A stretch of 64,000 bases of DNA from Verrucomicrobiota bacterium (GCA_023416735.1 JAEZGX010000002.1:62001-126000), one strand, 5' to 3'; numbered from the stretch's first letter, positions 8,566 to 17,486 are shown. The notes: generated by a model from the sequence alone, not told the origin. Translations and numbers: made by a program.

Positions 8566-10029
8566 ATGACCATCCTTCCTGTCGATCCGATCGCGAATGC
8601 GAACCCTGAGGCGCTGCGGGCGTTTTTGGGGACGTGTCGCGAGGCGGCGCGGAAAGATGGGCGGGCGAAGCTGGTAAGCATTTCGATCGGCGTGGAGGCG
8701 CTCGATCCGCTCGCCGTGCTCGAGTCGATTTTCGAGCCGGGCGAGCAGCATTTTTATGCGGAGCGGCCCTCGTTGGAGACCGCGATCGCGGGTGCGGAGG
8801 CGGTGTTGTCGATGGAGGCGAGCGGGACGCAGAGATTTTCGGAGGTGCAGCGGTTCGTGGACGAGACGCTGGCGAATACGATTGCGGTCGGGGATGTGAA
8901 CGCGCCGTTCGGCGGGCCCCATTTTTTCGCGGCGTTTGCGTTTCGTGACGAGGTGGAAAGCGGCGAGGCGTTTCCGGCGGCGCGGGTGTTTGTGCCGAGA
9001 TGGCAAGTGGCGCGCGCTGGAGAGCGGACGACGGCGGTGGCGAATTTTCTGGTGGAGCCGGAGGCGGAGTTGAGTGCGATCGCGGAGAAAGTGTGGCGGG
9101 CGCACGGGAAGTTTCGGGGGTTCGAGTATGGCGAGGCAGGTGCCAGTGAGAGAGGGCGGCTGAGCGTGGCGGAAGCGAAGGGGCGGCGGGGTCGGGAGAC
9201 CCCGCCCTACATCAATGGAGAGGAGGGAGATTATCGGGAGGCGGTGCGGCAGGCGCTGGAGCGGATCGCGGCGGGGGAATTTAAGAAAATCGTGCTGGCG
9301 CGGACGCGGACGGTGAAGGCTGAGGAGCGGTTGCATCCGTTGCGGATGTTGAACGGGCTGCGGCAGCGGTTTCCCGATTGTTACGCGTTCTCGGTGGCGA
9401 ATGGACGCGGGCAGAGCTTCATCGGCGCGACTCCAGAGCGGCTGGCGCGGGTGAGTAGGGGAATTTTGGAGACGGAAGCGCTGGCGGGGTCGGCGCCACG
9501 TGGAGCGACGGCGAGCGAGGATGCGCAACGCGGCGGGGCGTTGCTCAGGAGCGAGAAAGACCGGCGTGAGCAGAAGCTCGTGTTGGATTCGATTTGTCGA
9601 AGGCTGGCGCCGCTGGGAGTGAGGTTGGAATTCGCGGAGGAGCCGATGCTGAAGAAGCTGGCGAATGTGCAACACCTGCACACGCCCGTGCGGGCGGAGC
9701 TGCCGGACGACGTGCGGCTGCTGGACGTGATTGGGAGATTGCACCCGACGCCGGCGGTGGGCGGATCGCCGCGGGAGGCGGCCTTGGCGCGGATGCGCGA
9801 GTGGGAAGGGTTTTCGCGCGGACTGTATACGGGAGCGTTGGGATGGTTGAACGCGCGGGGCGGCGGGGAGTTTTTTGTCGGATTGCGGTCGGCGCTGGTG
9901 GATGGAAACGAGGCGCGATTGTATGCGGGGGCGGGGATCGTGGCGGGGTCGGATCCCGAAGCGGAGTTGGTGGAGACGGAGTTGAAGTTCCGGGCGCTGG
10001 CGCGGGCGCTGACGGAGACGGAGGAGTGA
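8566..10029 (+). CDS. menF: Isochorismate synthase (menaquinone pathway)
   Basis: 487 residues. The C-terminal chorismate-binding domain (about 228-480) has typical family segments: KKIVLARTR, QSFIGATPERL, ETEALAGSAPRG and GALGWLNARGGGEFFVGLRS. It converts chorismate to isochorismate; menD 0.9 kb downstream uses that product, which favours menF over a siderophore entC. The N-terminal half is the weakly conserved domain usual for MenF. Residues about 206-215 (RRGRETPPYI) are encoded by a GC-rich palindromic repeat found elsewhere in the window, placed just before the catalytic domain. Confidence 0.88.
   Translation: MTILPVDPIANANPEALRAFLGTCREAARKDGRAKLVSISIGVEALDPLAVLESIFEPGEQHFYAERPSLETAIAGAEAVLSMEASGTQRFSEVQRFVDETLANTIAVGDVNAPFGGPHFFAAFAFRDEVESGEAFPAARVFVPRWQVARAGERTTAVANFLVEPEAELSAIAEKVWRAHGKFRGFEYGEAGASERGRLSVAEAKGRRGRETPPYINGEEGDYREAVRQALERIAAGEFKKIVLARTRTVKAEERLHPLRMLNGLRQRFPDCYAFSVANGRGQSFIGATPERLARVSRGILETEALAGSAPRGATASEDAQRGGALLRSEKDRREQKLVLDSICRRLAPLGVRLEFAEEPMLKKLANVQHLHTPVRAELPDDVRLLDVIGRLHPTPAVGGSPREAALARMREWEGFSRGLYTGALGWLNARGGGEFFVGLRSALVDGNEARLYAGAGIVAGSDPEAELVETELKFRALARALTETEE
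9185..9210. repeat. GC-rich palindromic repeat inside menF
   Basis: GGCGGGGTC (9185-9193), loop GGGA, then the exact complement GACCCCGCC (9198-9206) and the tail CTAC. The same stem is found at 18975-18998, and a shorter form with the CCTAC tail at 35935-35957. Here it is read through in frame. Confidence 0.8.
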
Positions 10030-10084
10030 TGTCGGGAGCGTTTTCGCTTTCGCCGCGGGGCGGGATGTGAAGGCTGGGGGTTAT

Positions 10085-10828
10085 ATGCTGAAACGTGCGA
10101 TCGCGATGGCGGCGGCGGGATGGCTGGGAATCGCGGCGGTGTGGGCGGTTGAAGCGACGGTGGCGGGAATCGAGTGGGATGCGCTGGAGCAGCGGATGGA
10201 GGCGGAGGCGGGGCAAGTGAACGCGGAGTTTTTGTTTCGGTTGAAGAACACAGGGGCGGAGCCGCTGGAGATTTTGAGTTTGTCGACCTCGTGCAGTTGC
10301 ACGGCGGCGATCATGCGGGAGCAGCCCTGGGTGATTGCGCCGGGAGCCTCGGAAGAGTTGAGGGTCGTAATGGATGTGCGGAGTCGGCGGGGCGGGCTGA
10401 CGAAGACGGTTTATGTGATGACGAATCGCGGGGAGCAGTTGCTGCTCGTGCATGCGAAGGTGCCGCCTCCGCCGGCGGTGCAGCGCGAAATGAACATGGT
10501 GATGGCGCAAGCGGATCGGCAGGCGGTGCTGCGCGGGGATTGCGCGCGGTGTCATGTGGCGCCGGCGGAGGGAAAACACGGACGAGAGCTGTTCGAGGCG
10601 GCGTGCCAGATTTGTCACGGCGCGGAGCATCGGGCGTCGTTCGTGCCGGATCTGATGGCGGCGAAAGGGCCGCGCGATGCGGCGTATTGGGAAAACTGGA
10701 TACGCAGCGGCGCGGAGGGAACGATGATGCCGGCGTTTGCGAAGGAGCACGGCGGGTCGTTGGACGTGGCGCAGATTGATTCGCTGGTGGAGTATTTGAC
10801 GCAGTTGGAAACCACGGATGGACACTGA
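10085..10828 (+). CDS. DUF1573 - cytochrome c fusion protein, exported
   Basis: 247 residues from the ATG at 10085, after a GGGGG stretch; a GTG at 10067 is the alternative. A signal peptide ends near AVEA. Residues about 28-128 match DUF1573, an Ig-like domain with its STSCSCT motif at 68-73. The C-terminal part has two CxxCH sites, CARCH (153-157) and CQICH (174-178), and a possible axial Met in MMPAF (214-218), as in class I cytochrome c. It is likely a periplasmic electron carrier or haem protein. The position between menF and menD suggests a respiratory role but gives no specific partner. The last five residues and TGA stop lie in a dispersed repeat. Confidence 0.75.
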   Translation: MLKRAIAMAAAGWLGIAAVWAVEATVAGIEWDALEQRMEAEAGQVNAEFLFRLKNTGAEPLEILSLSTSCSCTAAIMREQPWVIAPGASEELRVVMDVRSRRGGLTKTVYVMTNRGEQLLLVHAKVPPPPAVQREMNMVMAQADRQAVLRGDCARCHVAPAEGKHGRELFEAACQICHGAEHRASFVPDLMAAKGPRDAAYWENWIRSGAEGTMMPAFAKEHGGSLDVAQIDSLVEYLTQLETTDGH

Positions 10829-10900
10829 TGGACACGGATGTCGCGATGGCAGAAGGGCTCGCTAAGGAGGGTGGATTGAACCACGAAGGGACACCTGTGA
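10811..10900. repeat. ACCACGGATGGACAC / ACCACGAAGGGACAC dispersed repeats
   Basis: Two pieces of one degenerate family: ACCACGGATGGACACTGATG from 10811 (continuing with GACACGGATG to 10840), and GAACCACGAAGGGACAC from 10878. The first overlaps the 3' end of the DUF1573-cytochrome gene. Just after, GGACGAGCATGCG near 10902-10914 and its near-complement around 10924-10936 can form a hairpin before menD. Confidence 0.65.
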
Positions 10901-10951
10901 CGGACGAGCATGCGCGCAGGTGAGCATGCGTCGTCCTGCCGGAAATTTTTG

Positions 10952-12661
10952 ATGAAGCTGGATTTTCGAAATACGAATACGTTGTGGGGAAGCGTGCTGG
11001 TGGAAACGCTGGTGCGGTGCGGCGTGCGCACGGCGGTGGTGTCGCCGGGGTCGCGGTCGACGCCGTTGACGATGGCCCTGGCGGCGAATGAGCGGATCGA
11101 GGCGGTGCCGGTGCTCGATGAACGATCGGCGGCGTTTTTCGCGCTCGGCATCGCGAAACGGACACGGCGGCCGGCGGTGCTCGTGTGCACGAGCGGGACG
11201 GCGGGCGCGAACTACTTTCCGGCGGTGATTGAGGCGCGGGAAAGCGGGGTGCCGTTGGTGGTGATCACGGCGGATCGGCCGCCGGAGATGAGGGATTGTG
11301 CGTCGGGTCAGACGATCGATCAGCAGAAGTTGTTTGGTGGATACGTGAGCTTTTATCACGAGCTGGCGGTGCCGGCGGCGACGATGGCAATGCTCGGGTA
11401 TTTGCGGCAGACCGTCGCGCACGCGGTGGAGCGGACGTGGCGGCCGGCAGGAGGGCCGGTGCATTTGAATGCGCCTTTTCGCGATCCCCTGCCGCCGATC
11501 GAGGATGGTAGTGCGCGAGAGTTGGAAGGAAAAATCGACGAAGGGTTTTTCGCCCATCTCGACGGGGTGCGGCCGGAGATGAGTCAGGCGACGATCTGGC
11601 AGCGGCCCACGACGGCGCGCGGGTTGATTGTGGCGGGGCCGGTGGTGGCGGAGAGTGGACTTTTGCGCACGTTGGCGACGAAGTTGGGGTGGCCGGTGCT
11701 GGCGGATGCGTTGTCTCCGTTGCGAACGACGGCCGGGGCGGAAGAGGTGGTGACGTGTTACGACGCGATTTTGCGGAATGAGGCGGTGGCGCGTGATTTG
11801 ACGCCGCGGACGGTGCTGTGTCTGGGCGGTTGGCCGACGAGCAAGGTGCTGCGCGCGTGGCTGGAGCGGTCGGGCGCGGAGATTTTGCTGGTGGCGAACG
11901 GCGCGGAGAATCGCGATGCGCTGCACGGGCGGACGCGTCAGATTGTGGCGCCGGTGGAATCGATCGACGTCGCGGGCGAGGCGGTGGCGGATCGCAGTTA
12001 TTTGGACGCGTGGCGAAAAGCGGAAGCGAAGGCGCGAGGCGCGCTCGATGCGGCGATGGAAAGCGAGCGAGGAATGTTCGAAGGAAAAGCGAGCTGGTTG
12101 CTCGCGCGGCATTTGCCGGAAGGGACGCCGGTGTTTGTGGCGAGCAGCATGCCGGTGCGTGACGTGGAGTATTTCTGGCCTGCGAACGGGCGAGGGCAGC
12201 GGTTGTATTTCAGCCGGGGCGCGAACGGAATCGATGGAACGCTATCGACGGCGTTGGGCGTGGCGCATGGGGCGGAGAAGCCGGCGGTGTTGCTGACGGG
12301 AGATCTCGCGCTCTTGCACGATACGAACGGGTTTTTGCTGCGGCCGAAGTTGAAAGGGGCGCTGACGATCGTGTTGATCAACAATCGCGGCGGCGGGATT
12401 TTCGAGCATCTGCCGGTGGCGCAGTTTCAACCGCCGTTCGAGGAGTTTTTTGCGACGCCGCAGGAAGTGGACTTCGCGAAGCTGTGCGCGGCGCATTCGG
12501 TAGAGCACGTGCTGGTGAACGGGTGGGAAGAGTTTGGGCGGCTGGTGAGTGTGCTGCCGGAAACAGGGATTCGCGTGCTGGAGGTGCGGACGGATCGGAA
12601 GCGAGATGCAGCGATTCGGAAGAGCTGGCTGAATGCAGCGGGGAAGGCGGCGGGTGGTTAA
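10952..12661 (+). CDS. menD: 2-succinyl-5-enolpyruvyl-6-hydroxy-3-cyclohexene-1-carboxylate synthase (MenD)
   Basis: 569 residues, a thiamine-diphosphate enzyme that joins 2-oxoglutarate to isochorismate in menaquinone synthesis. The N-terminal part carries VVSPGSRSTPLTMALA, then VLDERSAAFFALGIAKR with the catalytic Glu, and CTSGTAGANYFPAVIEA. The C-terminal ThDP/Mg segment is GDLALLHDTNGF followed by INNRGGGIFEHLP. All are MenD hallmarks. The ATG at 10952 is preceded by a weak GGA; an upstream ATG at 10910 would add 14 residues written partly by a hairpin sequence. It probably works with menF upstream. Confidence 0.93.
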   Translation: MKLDFRNTNTLWGSVLVETLVRCGVRTAVVSPGSRSTPLTMALAANERIEAVPVLDERSAAFFALGIAKRTRRPAVLVCTSGTAGANYFPAVIEARESGVPLVVITADRPPEMRDCASGQTIDQQKLFGGYVSFYHELAVPAATMAMLGYLRQTVAHAVERTWRPAGGPVHLNAPFRDPLPPIEDGSARELEGKIDEGFFAHLDGVRPEMSQATIWQRPTTARGLIVAGPVVAESGLLRTLATKLGWPVLADALSPLRTTAGAEEVVTCYDAILRNEAVARDLTPRTVLCLGGWPTSKVLRAWLERSGAEILLVANGAENRDALHGRTRQIVAPVESIDVAGEAVADRSYLDAWRKAEAKARGALDAAMESERGMFEGKASWLLARHLPEGTPVFVASSMPVRDVEYFWPANGRGQRLYFSRGANGIDGTLSTALGVAHGAEKPAVLLTGDLALLHDTNGFLLRPKLKGALTIVLINNRGGGIFEHLPVAQFQPPFEEFFATPQEVDFAKLCAAHSVEHVLVNGWEEFGRLVSVLPETGIRVLEVRTDRKRDAAIRKSWLNAAGKAAGG

Positions 12662-12670
12662 CCGATCAGG

Positions 12671-12713
12671 AACACAGAGAGCACGGAGGAGGCACAGAGG
12701 GCACGGAGGAGGT
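12671..12713. repeat. ACACAGAGAGCACGGAGG tandem-like repeat
   Basis: Successive units CACAGAGAGCACGGAGGAGG and CACAGAGGGCACGGAGG lie in the convergent gap between menD and the MacB-type permease. They belong to the same degenerate family as the inverted repeat at 318-382. The rest of the gap to 12796 shows no gene. Confidence 0.6.
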
Positions 12714-12796
12714 TCGGAGTTATATGGAAATCAGGGGACGGGCCTTTCGGGGCTCGGCTCCTGTGTTCGTGATTTCCACGTTGGGCAGCTGCCCGC

Positions 12797-14005
12797 TTAT
12801 TCGTAGCGGAGGGCGTCGATCGGGTCGAGTTGCGCGGCTTTTCGGGCGGGGTAGAAGCCGAAGAAGATGCCGATGGTGGCGCTGAAAACGAAGGCGACGA
12901 CGACGGAGGTGGTCGAGACGAGGACGGGCCAGCCGTTGAGATAGGAAATGAGTTGCGAGCTGCCGACGCCGATGAGGATGCCCAAGATGCCGCCGAGGGA
13001 ACTGAGGATGATGGCCTCAATGAGAAACTGCATCAGGACGTCGCGGCCGTGAGCGCCGACGGCGAGGCGGATGCCGATCTCGCGAGTGCGCTCGGTAACG
13101 GACACGAGCATGATATTCATAATTCCGATACCGCCGACGATGAGCGAGACGCCGGCGATGGCGCCGAGGAGAACGGTCATGGTCTTGGTGGTGGCGGTGG
13201 CGGCTTCGGCGAATTCGACTTGGTTGCGAACGGTGAAGTCGGGCTCGCGTCCGCCCCGACGCTGGGCGAGCAGGTCGTTGATTTCCTGTTGCACGCGCGG
13301 AATGGCGTCGGCCGAGGCGGCGCGAATGAGGATGGAATTGATGTTGGTGCGGCGGGAGAGCCGTTTCATGTGGCTCGTGTAAGGGACGATCACAATGTCG
13401 TCCTGGTCGGAGCCGAAGAGATTGAAACCTTTCTCGGAGAGGACGCCGACGACCTTGAACGGGATGTTGCGGATGCGGAGGGTTTGGCCGATCGGGTCGA
13501 GTCCGGGGTAAAGTTGTTCGGCGACGGTTTTGCCGATGACGGCGACCTTCGCGACGGAGCGGACGTCCTGTTCGGTGAAGATGGAACCGTCGGCCACAGG
13601 CCAGCTGCGGATGTCGGGGTAATCGGGCGAGGTGCCGAGGACCTGGGTGTTCCAGTTGAGGCCATTACCGAGGATCTGGCTGCGATCGCGCACCTCGGGG
13701 GAAACGCCGAGGACGTTGGGCACTTCGGCGGCGATGGCGGTGGCGTCTTCGGGCGTGAGCGTGGGCGCGCTGCCCCAGCCGCCGCGGGCGCCGCCGGCGG
13801 TGAAGTTGCCGGAAAAGACGGTGACGACGTTTTGGCCGAGACTGGCGACCTGGGCTTCGACTTGGGATTTGGCGCCGTTGCCGATGCTAACCATCGCGAT
13901 GACGGCGCCGACGCCGATGATGATGCCGAGCGCGGTGAGGATGGAGCGCAGCTTGTTTCGGCGGAGAGCGCGGAGGGCGATGATAATGGTGGAGCGGAAG
14001 CGCAC
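12797..14005 (-). CDS. MacB-type ABC transporter permease
   Basis: 402 residues: an N-terminal transmembrane helix (about 18-42, ILTALGIIIGVGAVIAMVSI), a large periplasmic MacB_PCD domain (about 45-265), and three C-terminal helices (about 280-300, 330-355, 365-388) with the FtsX core segments VGGIGIMNIMLVSVTERTRE and FGFYPARKAAQLDP. It is the permease half of a tripartite MacAB-like exporter. The ATPase and the adaptor lie upstream on the same strand. Such systems export macrolides, lipopeptides or siderophores; the substrate here is unknown. Confidence 0.9.
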   Translation of the reverse strand: MRFRSTIIIALRALRRNKLRSILTALGIIIGVGAVIAMVSIGNGAKSQVEAQVASLGQNVVTVFSGNFTAGGARGGWGSAPTLTPEDATAIAAEVPNVLGVSPEVRDRSQILGNGLNWNTQVLGTSPDYPDIRSWPVADGSIFTEQDVRSVAKVAVIGKTVAEQLYPGLDPIGQTLRIRNIPFKVVGVLSEKGFNLFGSDQDDIVIVPYTSHMKRLSRRTNINSILIRAASADAIPRVQQEINDLLAQRRGGREPDFTVRNQVEFAEAATATTKTMTVLLGAIAGVSLIVGGIGIMNIMLVSVTERTREIGIRLAVGAHGRDVLMQFLIEAIILSSLGGILGILIGVGSSQLISYLNGWPVLVSTTSVVVAFVFSATIGIFFGFYPARKAAQLDPIDALRYE

Positions 14006-14115
14006 GGAGTAAGATTTTGTTGCCCGCTAAAGACGCGAAAGGGCGCGAAAAACGGGCTATCTGAAATGTCTGGATCGGGTGTGGTTCGCGTGATTTCGCG
14101 TGGTTCGCGGGATGT

Positions 14116-14883
14116 TCAATTTTGCGAGATGAGTTTGGCTTCGGCTTCGGCGGCGAGGAGTTTTTGCATTTCAACCTCGGCAAAATTGCGGTTCGTGACG
14201 CGGACGTCGGAAACGACGCGGCCGTCGCGCATGATGAGGTTGCGTTTGCAGAACTGGGCGATGTCGAGCTCGTGCGTGACCATGACGATCGTGATGCCCT
14301 GATCGTTGAGCTTTTGGAAAACGCCCATCACCTCGACGGACGTCTTGCTGTCGAGATTGCCGGTGGGTTCGTCGGCGAGAAGGACTTGAGGTTGGTTGAC
14401 GAGGGCGCGGGCGATGGCGACGCGCTGTTGTTGTCCGCCGGAAAGTTGGGAAGGGAAATGATCCGCGCGTTTCGAAAGGCCGACGATCTCCAGGGCGTGG
14501 AGGGCGCGTTCGCGCATCTCGCGGCTGGTGAGTTTGCGGCGGCCGTAGAGCATGGGGAGCTCGACGTTTTCGAGGGCGGTGGTGCGGGCGAGGAGGTTGA
14601 AACCCTGGAAGACGAAACCGAGCTTTTCGTTGCGGAGATCGGCGAGGGCGTTGCGGTCGAGTTTGAGGACATCGACGCCGTCGAGGAGGTAAGAGCCGCT
14701 CGAAGGCCGGTCGAGGCATCCGAGCGTGTTCATGAGGGTGGACTTGCCGGAGCCGCTGGCGCCCATGATGGCCATGAATTCGCCGCGGTGGATTTCAAGC
14801 GAGACGCCGCGGACGGCGTGGACTTTGACTTCGCCGGAATCGTAAACGCGGTGAATCTCTTGAAGATGGACGACGGGGGACAT
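14116..14883 (-). CDS. MacB-type ABC transporter ATPase
   Basis: 255 residues from the ATG at 14883. Walker A is GASGSGKST (41-49), the signature is LSGGQQQR (147-154), Walker B is VLLADEPTG (168-174), and the switch His is at 204 (VTHEL). This is the LolD/MacB subfamily. A much longer upstream frame exists but is low-complexity Pro/Ala translation of the adaptor gene's other strand, so 14883 is chosen even though it lacks a clear Shine-Dalgarno. The codons just before the start are a dispersed repeat (14891-14925). It is paired with the permease 110 bp downstream. Confidence 0.92.
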   Translation of the reverse strand: MSPVVHLQEIHRVYDSGEVKVHAVRGVSLEIHRGEFMAIMGASGSGKSTLMNTLGCLDRPSSGSYLLDGVDVLKLDRNALADLRNEKLGFVFQGFNLLARTTALENVELPMLYGRRKLTSREMRERALHALEIVGLSKRADHFPSQLSGGQQQRVAIARALVNQPQVLLADEPTGNLDSKTSVEVMGVFQKLNDQGITIVMVTHELDIAQFCKRNLIMRDGRVVSDVRVTNRNFAEVEMQKLLAAEAEAKLISQN

Positions 14884-14890
14884 GCGAGGG

Positions 14891-14925
14891 GACTTTGGAC
14901 TCTTCGCGACGCTCAGAGTGACGAG
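14891..14925. repeat. TCACTCTGAGCGTCGCGAAG-type dispersed repeat
   Basis: On the minus strand this reads TCACTCTGAGCGTCGCGAAG followed by AGTCCAAAGTC. It lies directly between the adaptor stop and the ATPase start, where a ribosome-binding site would be expected. Related fragments occur at about 269-285 and 414-441. Confidence 0.55.
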
Positions 14926-14938
14926 GCGAACGGAAGGA

Positions 14939-16312
14939 TTAGAAGCGGCGGCCGCCGCCGAAGGGATTGGAGGAGCGTTGCGGGCCCGTGTTGCCGCTGG
15001 CCGAGAAGACGCTCGTGATGATCTGGTCGCCTTCGGAAAGGCCCCCGATGACTTCGGTGCCGGTGCCGTCGGAAATGCCGAGGGTGGCGTTGACGGCTTC
15101 CGGGCGGGCGTTGGGGCCGGTGCCGACGAGACGGTAAACGGTGCGCACGGCGGGGCCGCTGGAGCTGGCGTCGCCCGGGGGGCGACCGCCGGGACCGCCG
15201 AAGGCGGGGAATTCGAAACCATCGGCTTTCGCGAGTTCGCGGGCGCGCTCGATGATTTCGGGCGTGGGTCGACCGGAGCCGGGCGTGAAGCCGGCTTTGG
15301 TCATGTAAACGCGCCGCTGTTCGTCGGGAAGCGGCTTGAGCACGGGCGAGTCGGATTTGCCGGCGACGGGCGGAGGCAGCGGAACATCGGGGAGGCGGAC
15401 GCGCAGAGCGTTGTTGGGAAGGCGGAGGACGTTGGGCCGGTGGGCGATGACAATGGAGACGTTGGCGGTCATGCCGGGGCGGAGCTTTTGGTCGTCGTTG
15501 CGAACCTCGATGATGGTCTCGTAGGTGACGACGTTTTGAACGGTGATGGGCGAGTTGCGGATCGAGGAGACGCGTCCGCGGAATTGCCGATTTGGGAAAG
15601 CGTCGACCGTGAAATTGACGGGCTGTCCGACGGTGACGTTGCCGATGTCGGCTTCGGCGACGGCACCGACGATCTGCATTTTGGTGAGATCGTTGGCGAT
15701 GGTGAAGAGAACGGGGGTGTTGAAGGAGGCGGCGACGGTCTTGCCCACGTCGACCTGGCGGGAGAGCACGATGCCGTCGACCGGCGAGTAAATGGTGCAG
15801 CGGGAAAGATCGATGCGAGCGGCCTCGACGGCGGCGGTGCGGGTTTGAACCTGGGCTTCGGCCTGGGCGAGCTGCGCGAGCGCCTGATCCAGGTCGGATT
15901 GGGGGACGAGGCCGTTTTGTTGGAGGGTGGCGGTGCGCTCGGCGTTAAGTTGGACGAGGCGGTGATTGGCTTTGGCGTTGGCGAGCTCGGCTTCGGCGGA
16001 GCGGAGGCGGGATTCGTAGGTCGCGGAGTCGATGTGAGCGACGATGTCGCCCTTCTTCACGACGGAGTTATAATCGACGAGGACGTTGTCGATGATGCCG
16101 GAGATCTGGCTGCCGACCTCGACGGTGATAACGGGTTGGAGGGTGCCCGTGGCGGTGACGGCTTGAGTGACGTCGGCGCGCGCGAGGGCGGCGGTGATGT
16201 ATTCGACGGGCGGAGCGGAACGCTTCTTTAGGTAATACCAACCTCCGGCGGCGACAGCGACGATGACGAGGAGAACGGTGATGAGTCCGGCAGCGGATTT
16301 CGGTTTAGCCAT
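14939..16312 (-). CDS. MacA-like efflux adaptor (HlyD/RND-type membrane fusion protein)
   Basis: 457 residues: one N-terminal membrane anchor (about 8-27), a biotinyl-lipoyl domain half with QPVITVEVGSQISGIIDNV, a coiled-coil hairpin (about 105-165, rich in Ala, Glu and Gln), then SPVDGIVLSRQVDVGKTV and a beta-barrel domain. This is the periplasmic adaptor linking an inner-membrane MacB to an outer-membrane channel. The C-terminus is Gly/Pro-rich (FGGPGGRPPGD and NPFGGGRRF), longer than in classical MacA. It is first in the operon adaptor-ATPase-permease; no TolC-like channel gene is seen in the window. Confidence 0.9.
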   Translation of the reverse strand: MAKPKSAAGLITVLLVIVAVAAGGWYYLKKRSAPPVEYITAALARADVTQAVTATGTLQPVITVEVGSQISGIIDNVLVDYNSVVKKGDIVAHIDSATYESRLRSAEAELANAKANHRLVQLNAERTATLQQNGLVPQSDLDQALAQLAQAEAQVQTRTAAVEAARIDLSRCTIYSPVDGIVLSRQVDVGKTVAASFNTPVLFTIANDLTKMQIVGAVAEADIGNVTVGQPVNFTVDAFPNRQFRGRVSSIRNSPITVQNVVTYETIIEVRNDDQKLRPGMTANVSIVIAHRPNVLRLPNNALRVRLPDVPLPPPVAGKSDSPVLKPLPDEQRRVYMTKAGFTPGSGRPTPEIIERARELAKADGFEFPAFGGPGGRPPGDASSSGPAVRTVYRLVGTGPNARPEAVNATLGISDGTGTEVIGGLSEGDQIITSVFSASGNTGPQRSSNPFGGGRRF

Positions 16313-16496
16313 GTGAGCGGGAAAGGAAGTGGGCAGGAAGACGGTTGAGTGCGGAAAAGATTACGCGGAGAAACAGAAAAGGCGGACAGTTAGGAGGATC
16401 GTGTGCGGAAGTCCACCGTTGGGCGTTTCAGGGGAAACGGCGGTGGTGGTGGATTGCGGCGGTGGTGGAGACAAGGCAGAACGAGGGGCGTAGGTC
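16313..16496. promoter_or_regulatory. Divergent intergenic region
   Basis: This 184-bp gap separates the minus-strand adaptor from the plus-strand EEP protein and must hold promoters for both. I see no clear operator or -35/-10 pair by eye. Confidence 0.3.
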
Positions 16497-17486
16497 ATGC
16501 ATCACGGACCGGTTTCGCCGCAGATTGCCAAAGGGCTGCTCAAGCTGAAGGAGCGGATTGAGGCGGCGAAGATCCCGCCGTCGAAGCTGGACGAGACGGT
16601 GAACGTGGCGGTGTGGAATGTGCGGGAGTTCGGGCACCCGACGCGACGGCGAAGCGAAGCGGCGCTGCATTACGTGGCGGAGATCATGGGGCAATTCGAT
16701 TTGGTGGCGCTGGTGGAGTTGCGCGACAATTTGGAGGAGCTCAAGTGCGTGCTCGATTACCTGGGACCGTATTGGGATATTGTATACTCGGACTGGATGG
16801 GGGACGCGGGCGGAAATCGGGAGCGGACGGCGTTTGTGTTCGATCGCCGCGCGGTGGTGTTCAACGGGCTGGCGGCGGAGATCGATGCGCCGCGGAAGAA
16901 GAAAGCGACGGAGTATCTGGCGGCGCAGTCGTTTTGGCGGGCGCCGTATCTGTGTTCGTTTCGCGCGGGGAACTTCGATTTCCTGGCGATTGCGAATCAT
17001 GCGCGCTGGGGCGAGGGCGTGAAAGGACGCGAGGCGGAGCTGGCGTTGTTGTCGGCGTGGATTGAGGAACGCTTCGCGAGCAAGTTCGTGGAAGATCACG
17101 ATCTTTTGGTGATGGGAGATTTCAATACGCCGGCGCTGGACGATGCGCTGTTCCGGGCGTTGACGAAGTGCGGACTGAAAGTGCCGGAGCCGCTGAAGGC
17201 GTTGATGGCGGGCGATCGTTTTGTGGGCGGATCGAATCTGGGGAAGGACAAACGCTACGATCAAATCCTGCATCTACCGACGACGCCGGATCATTTCATC
17301 CAGGCGGGAGGAACGCTGGATTTTTTTGTCGATGAATCGCGGATCGCGGAGCTGTTTCCGCGGAAGAAAATGACGCGGACGCAGTTCACGTATGAGCTGT
17401 CGGATCACCTGCCGATCTGGGTGCAGGTGAAAGTGGACATCGATGGGTTTCGGCTGAATCAGATCGTGCAGAATGGGCGGCGATGA
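16497..17486 (+). CDS. Endonuclease/exonuclease/phosphatase (EEP) family protein
   Basis: 329 residues with the DNase I-like fold motifs: WNVREF (40-45), LVELRD with the metal-ligand Glu74, MGDFNTP (206-212) and the closing SDHLPIW (302-308). There is no signal peptide, so it is probably cytoplasmic. The family covers nucleases and phosphodiesterases, and the exact substrate cannot be read from sequence. Its 3' end is 46 bp before the GH43 start, suggesting one transcript. A second, distinct EEP protein is at 36044. Confidence 0.8.
   Translation: MHHGPVSPQIAKGLLKLKERIEAAKIPPSKLDETVNVAVWNVREFGHPTRRRSEAALHYVAEIMGQFDLVALVELRDNLEELKCVLDYLGPYWDIVYSDWMGDAGGNRERTAFVFDRRAVVFNGLAAEIDAPRKKKATEYLAAQSFWRAPYLCSFRAGNFDFLAIANHARWGEGVKGREAELALLSAWIEERFASKFVEDHDLLVMGDFNTPALDDALFRALTKCGLKVPEPLKALMAGDRFVGGSNLGKDKRYDQILHLPTTPDHFIQAGGTLDFFVDESRIAELFPRKKMTRTQFTYELSDHLPIWVQVKVDIDGFRLNQIVQNGRR

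Noticed and set aside
12830..14302. 490-codon plus-strand frame over the MacB-type permease
   Set aside because: Acidic, Gly/Asp-rich shadow translation; the opposite strand carries the full FtsX/MacB motifs.
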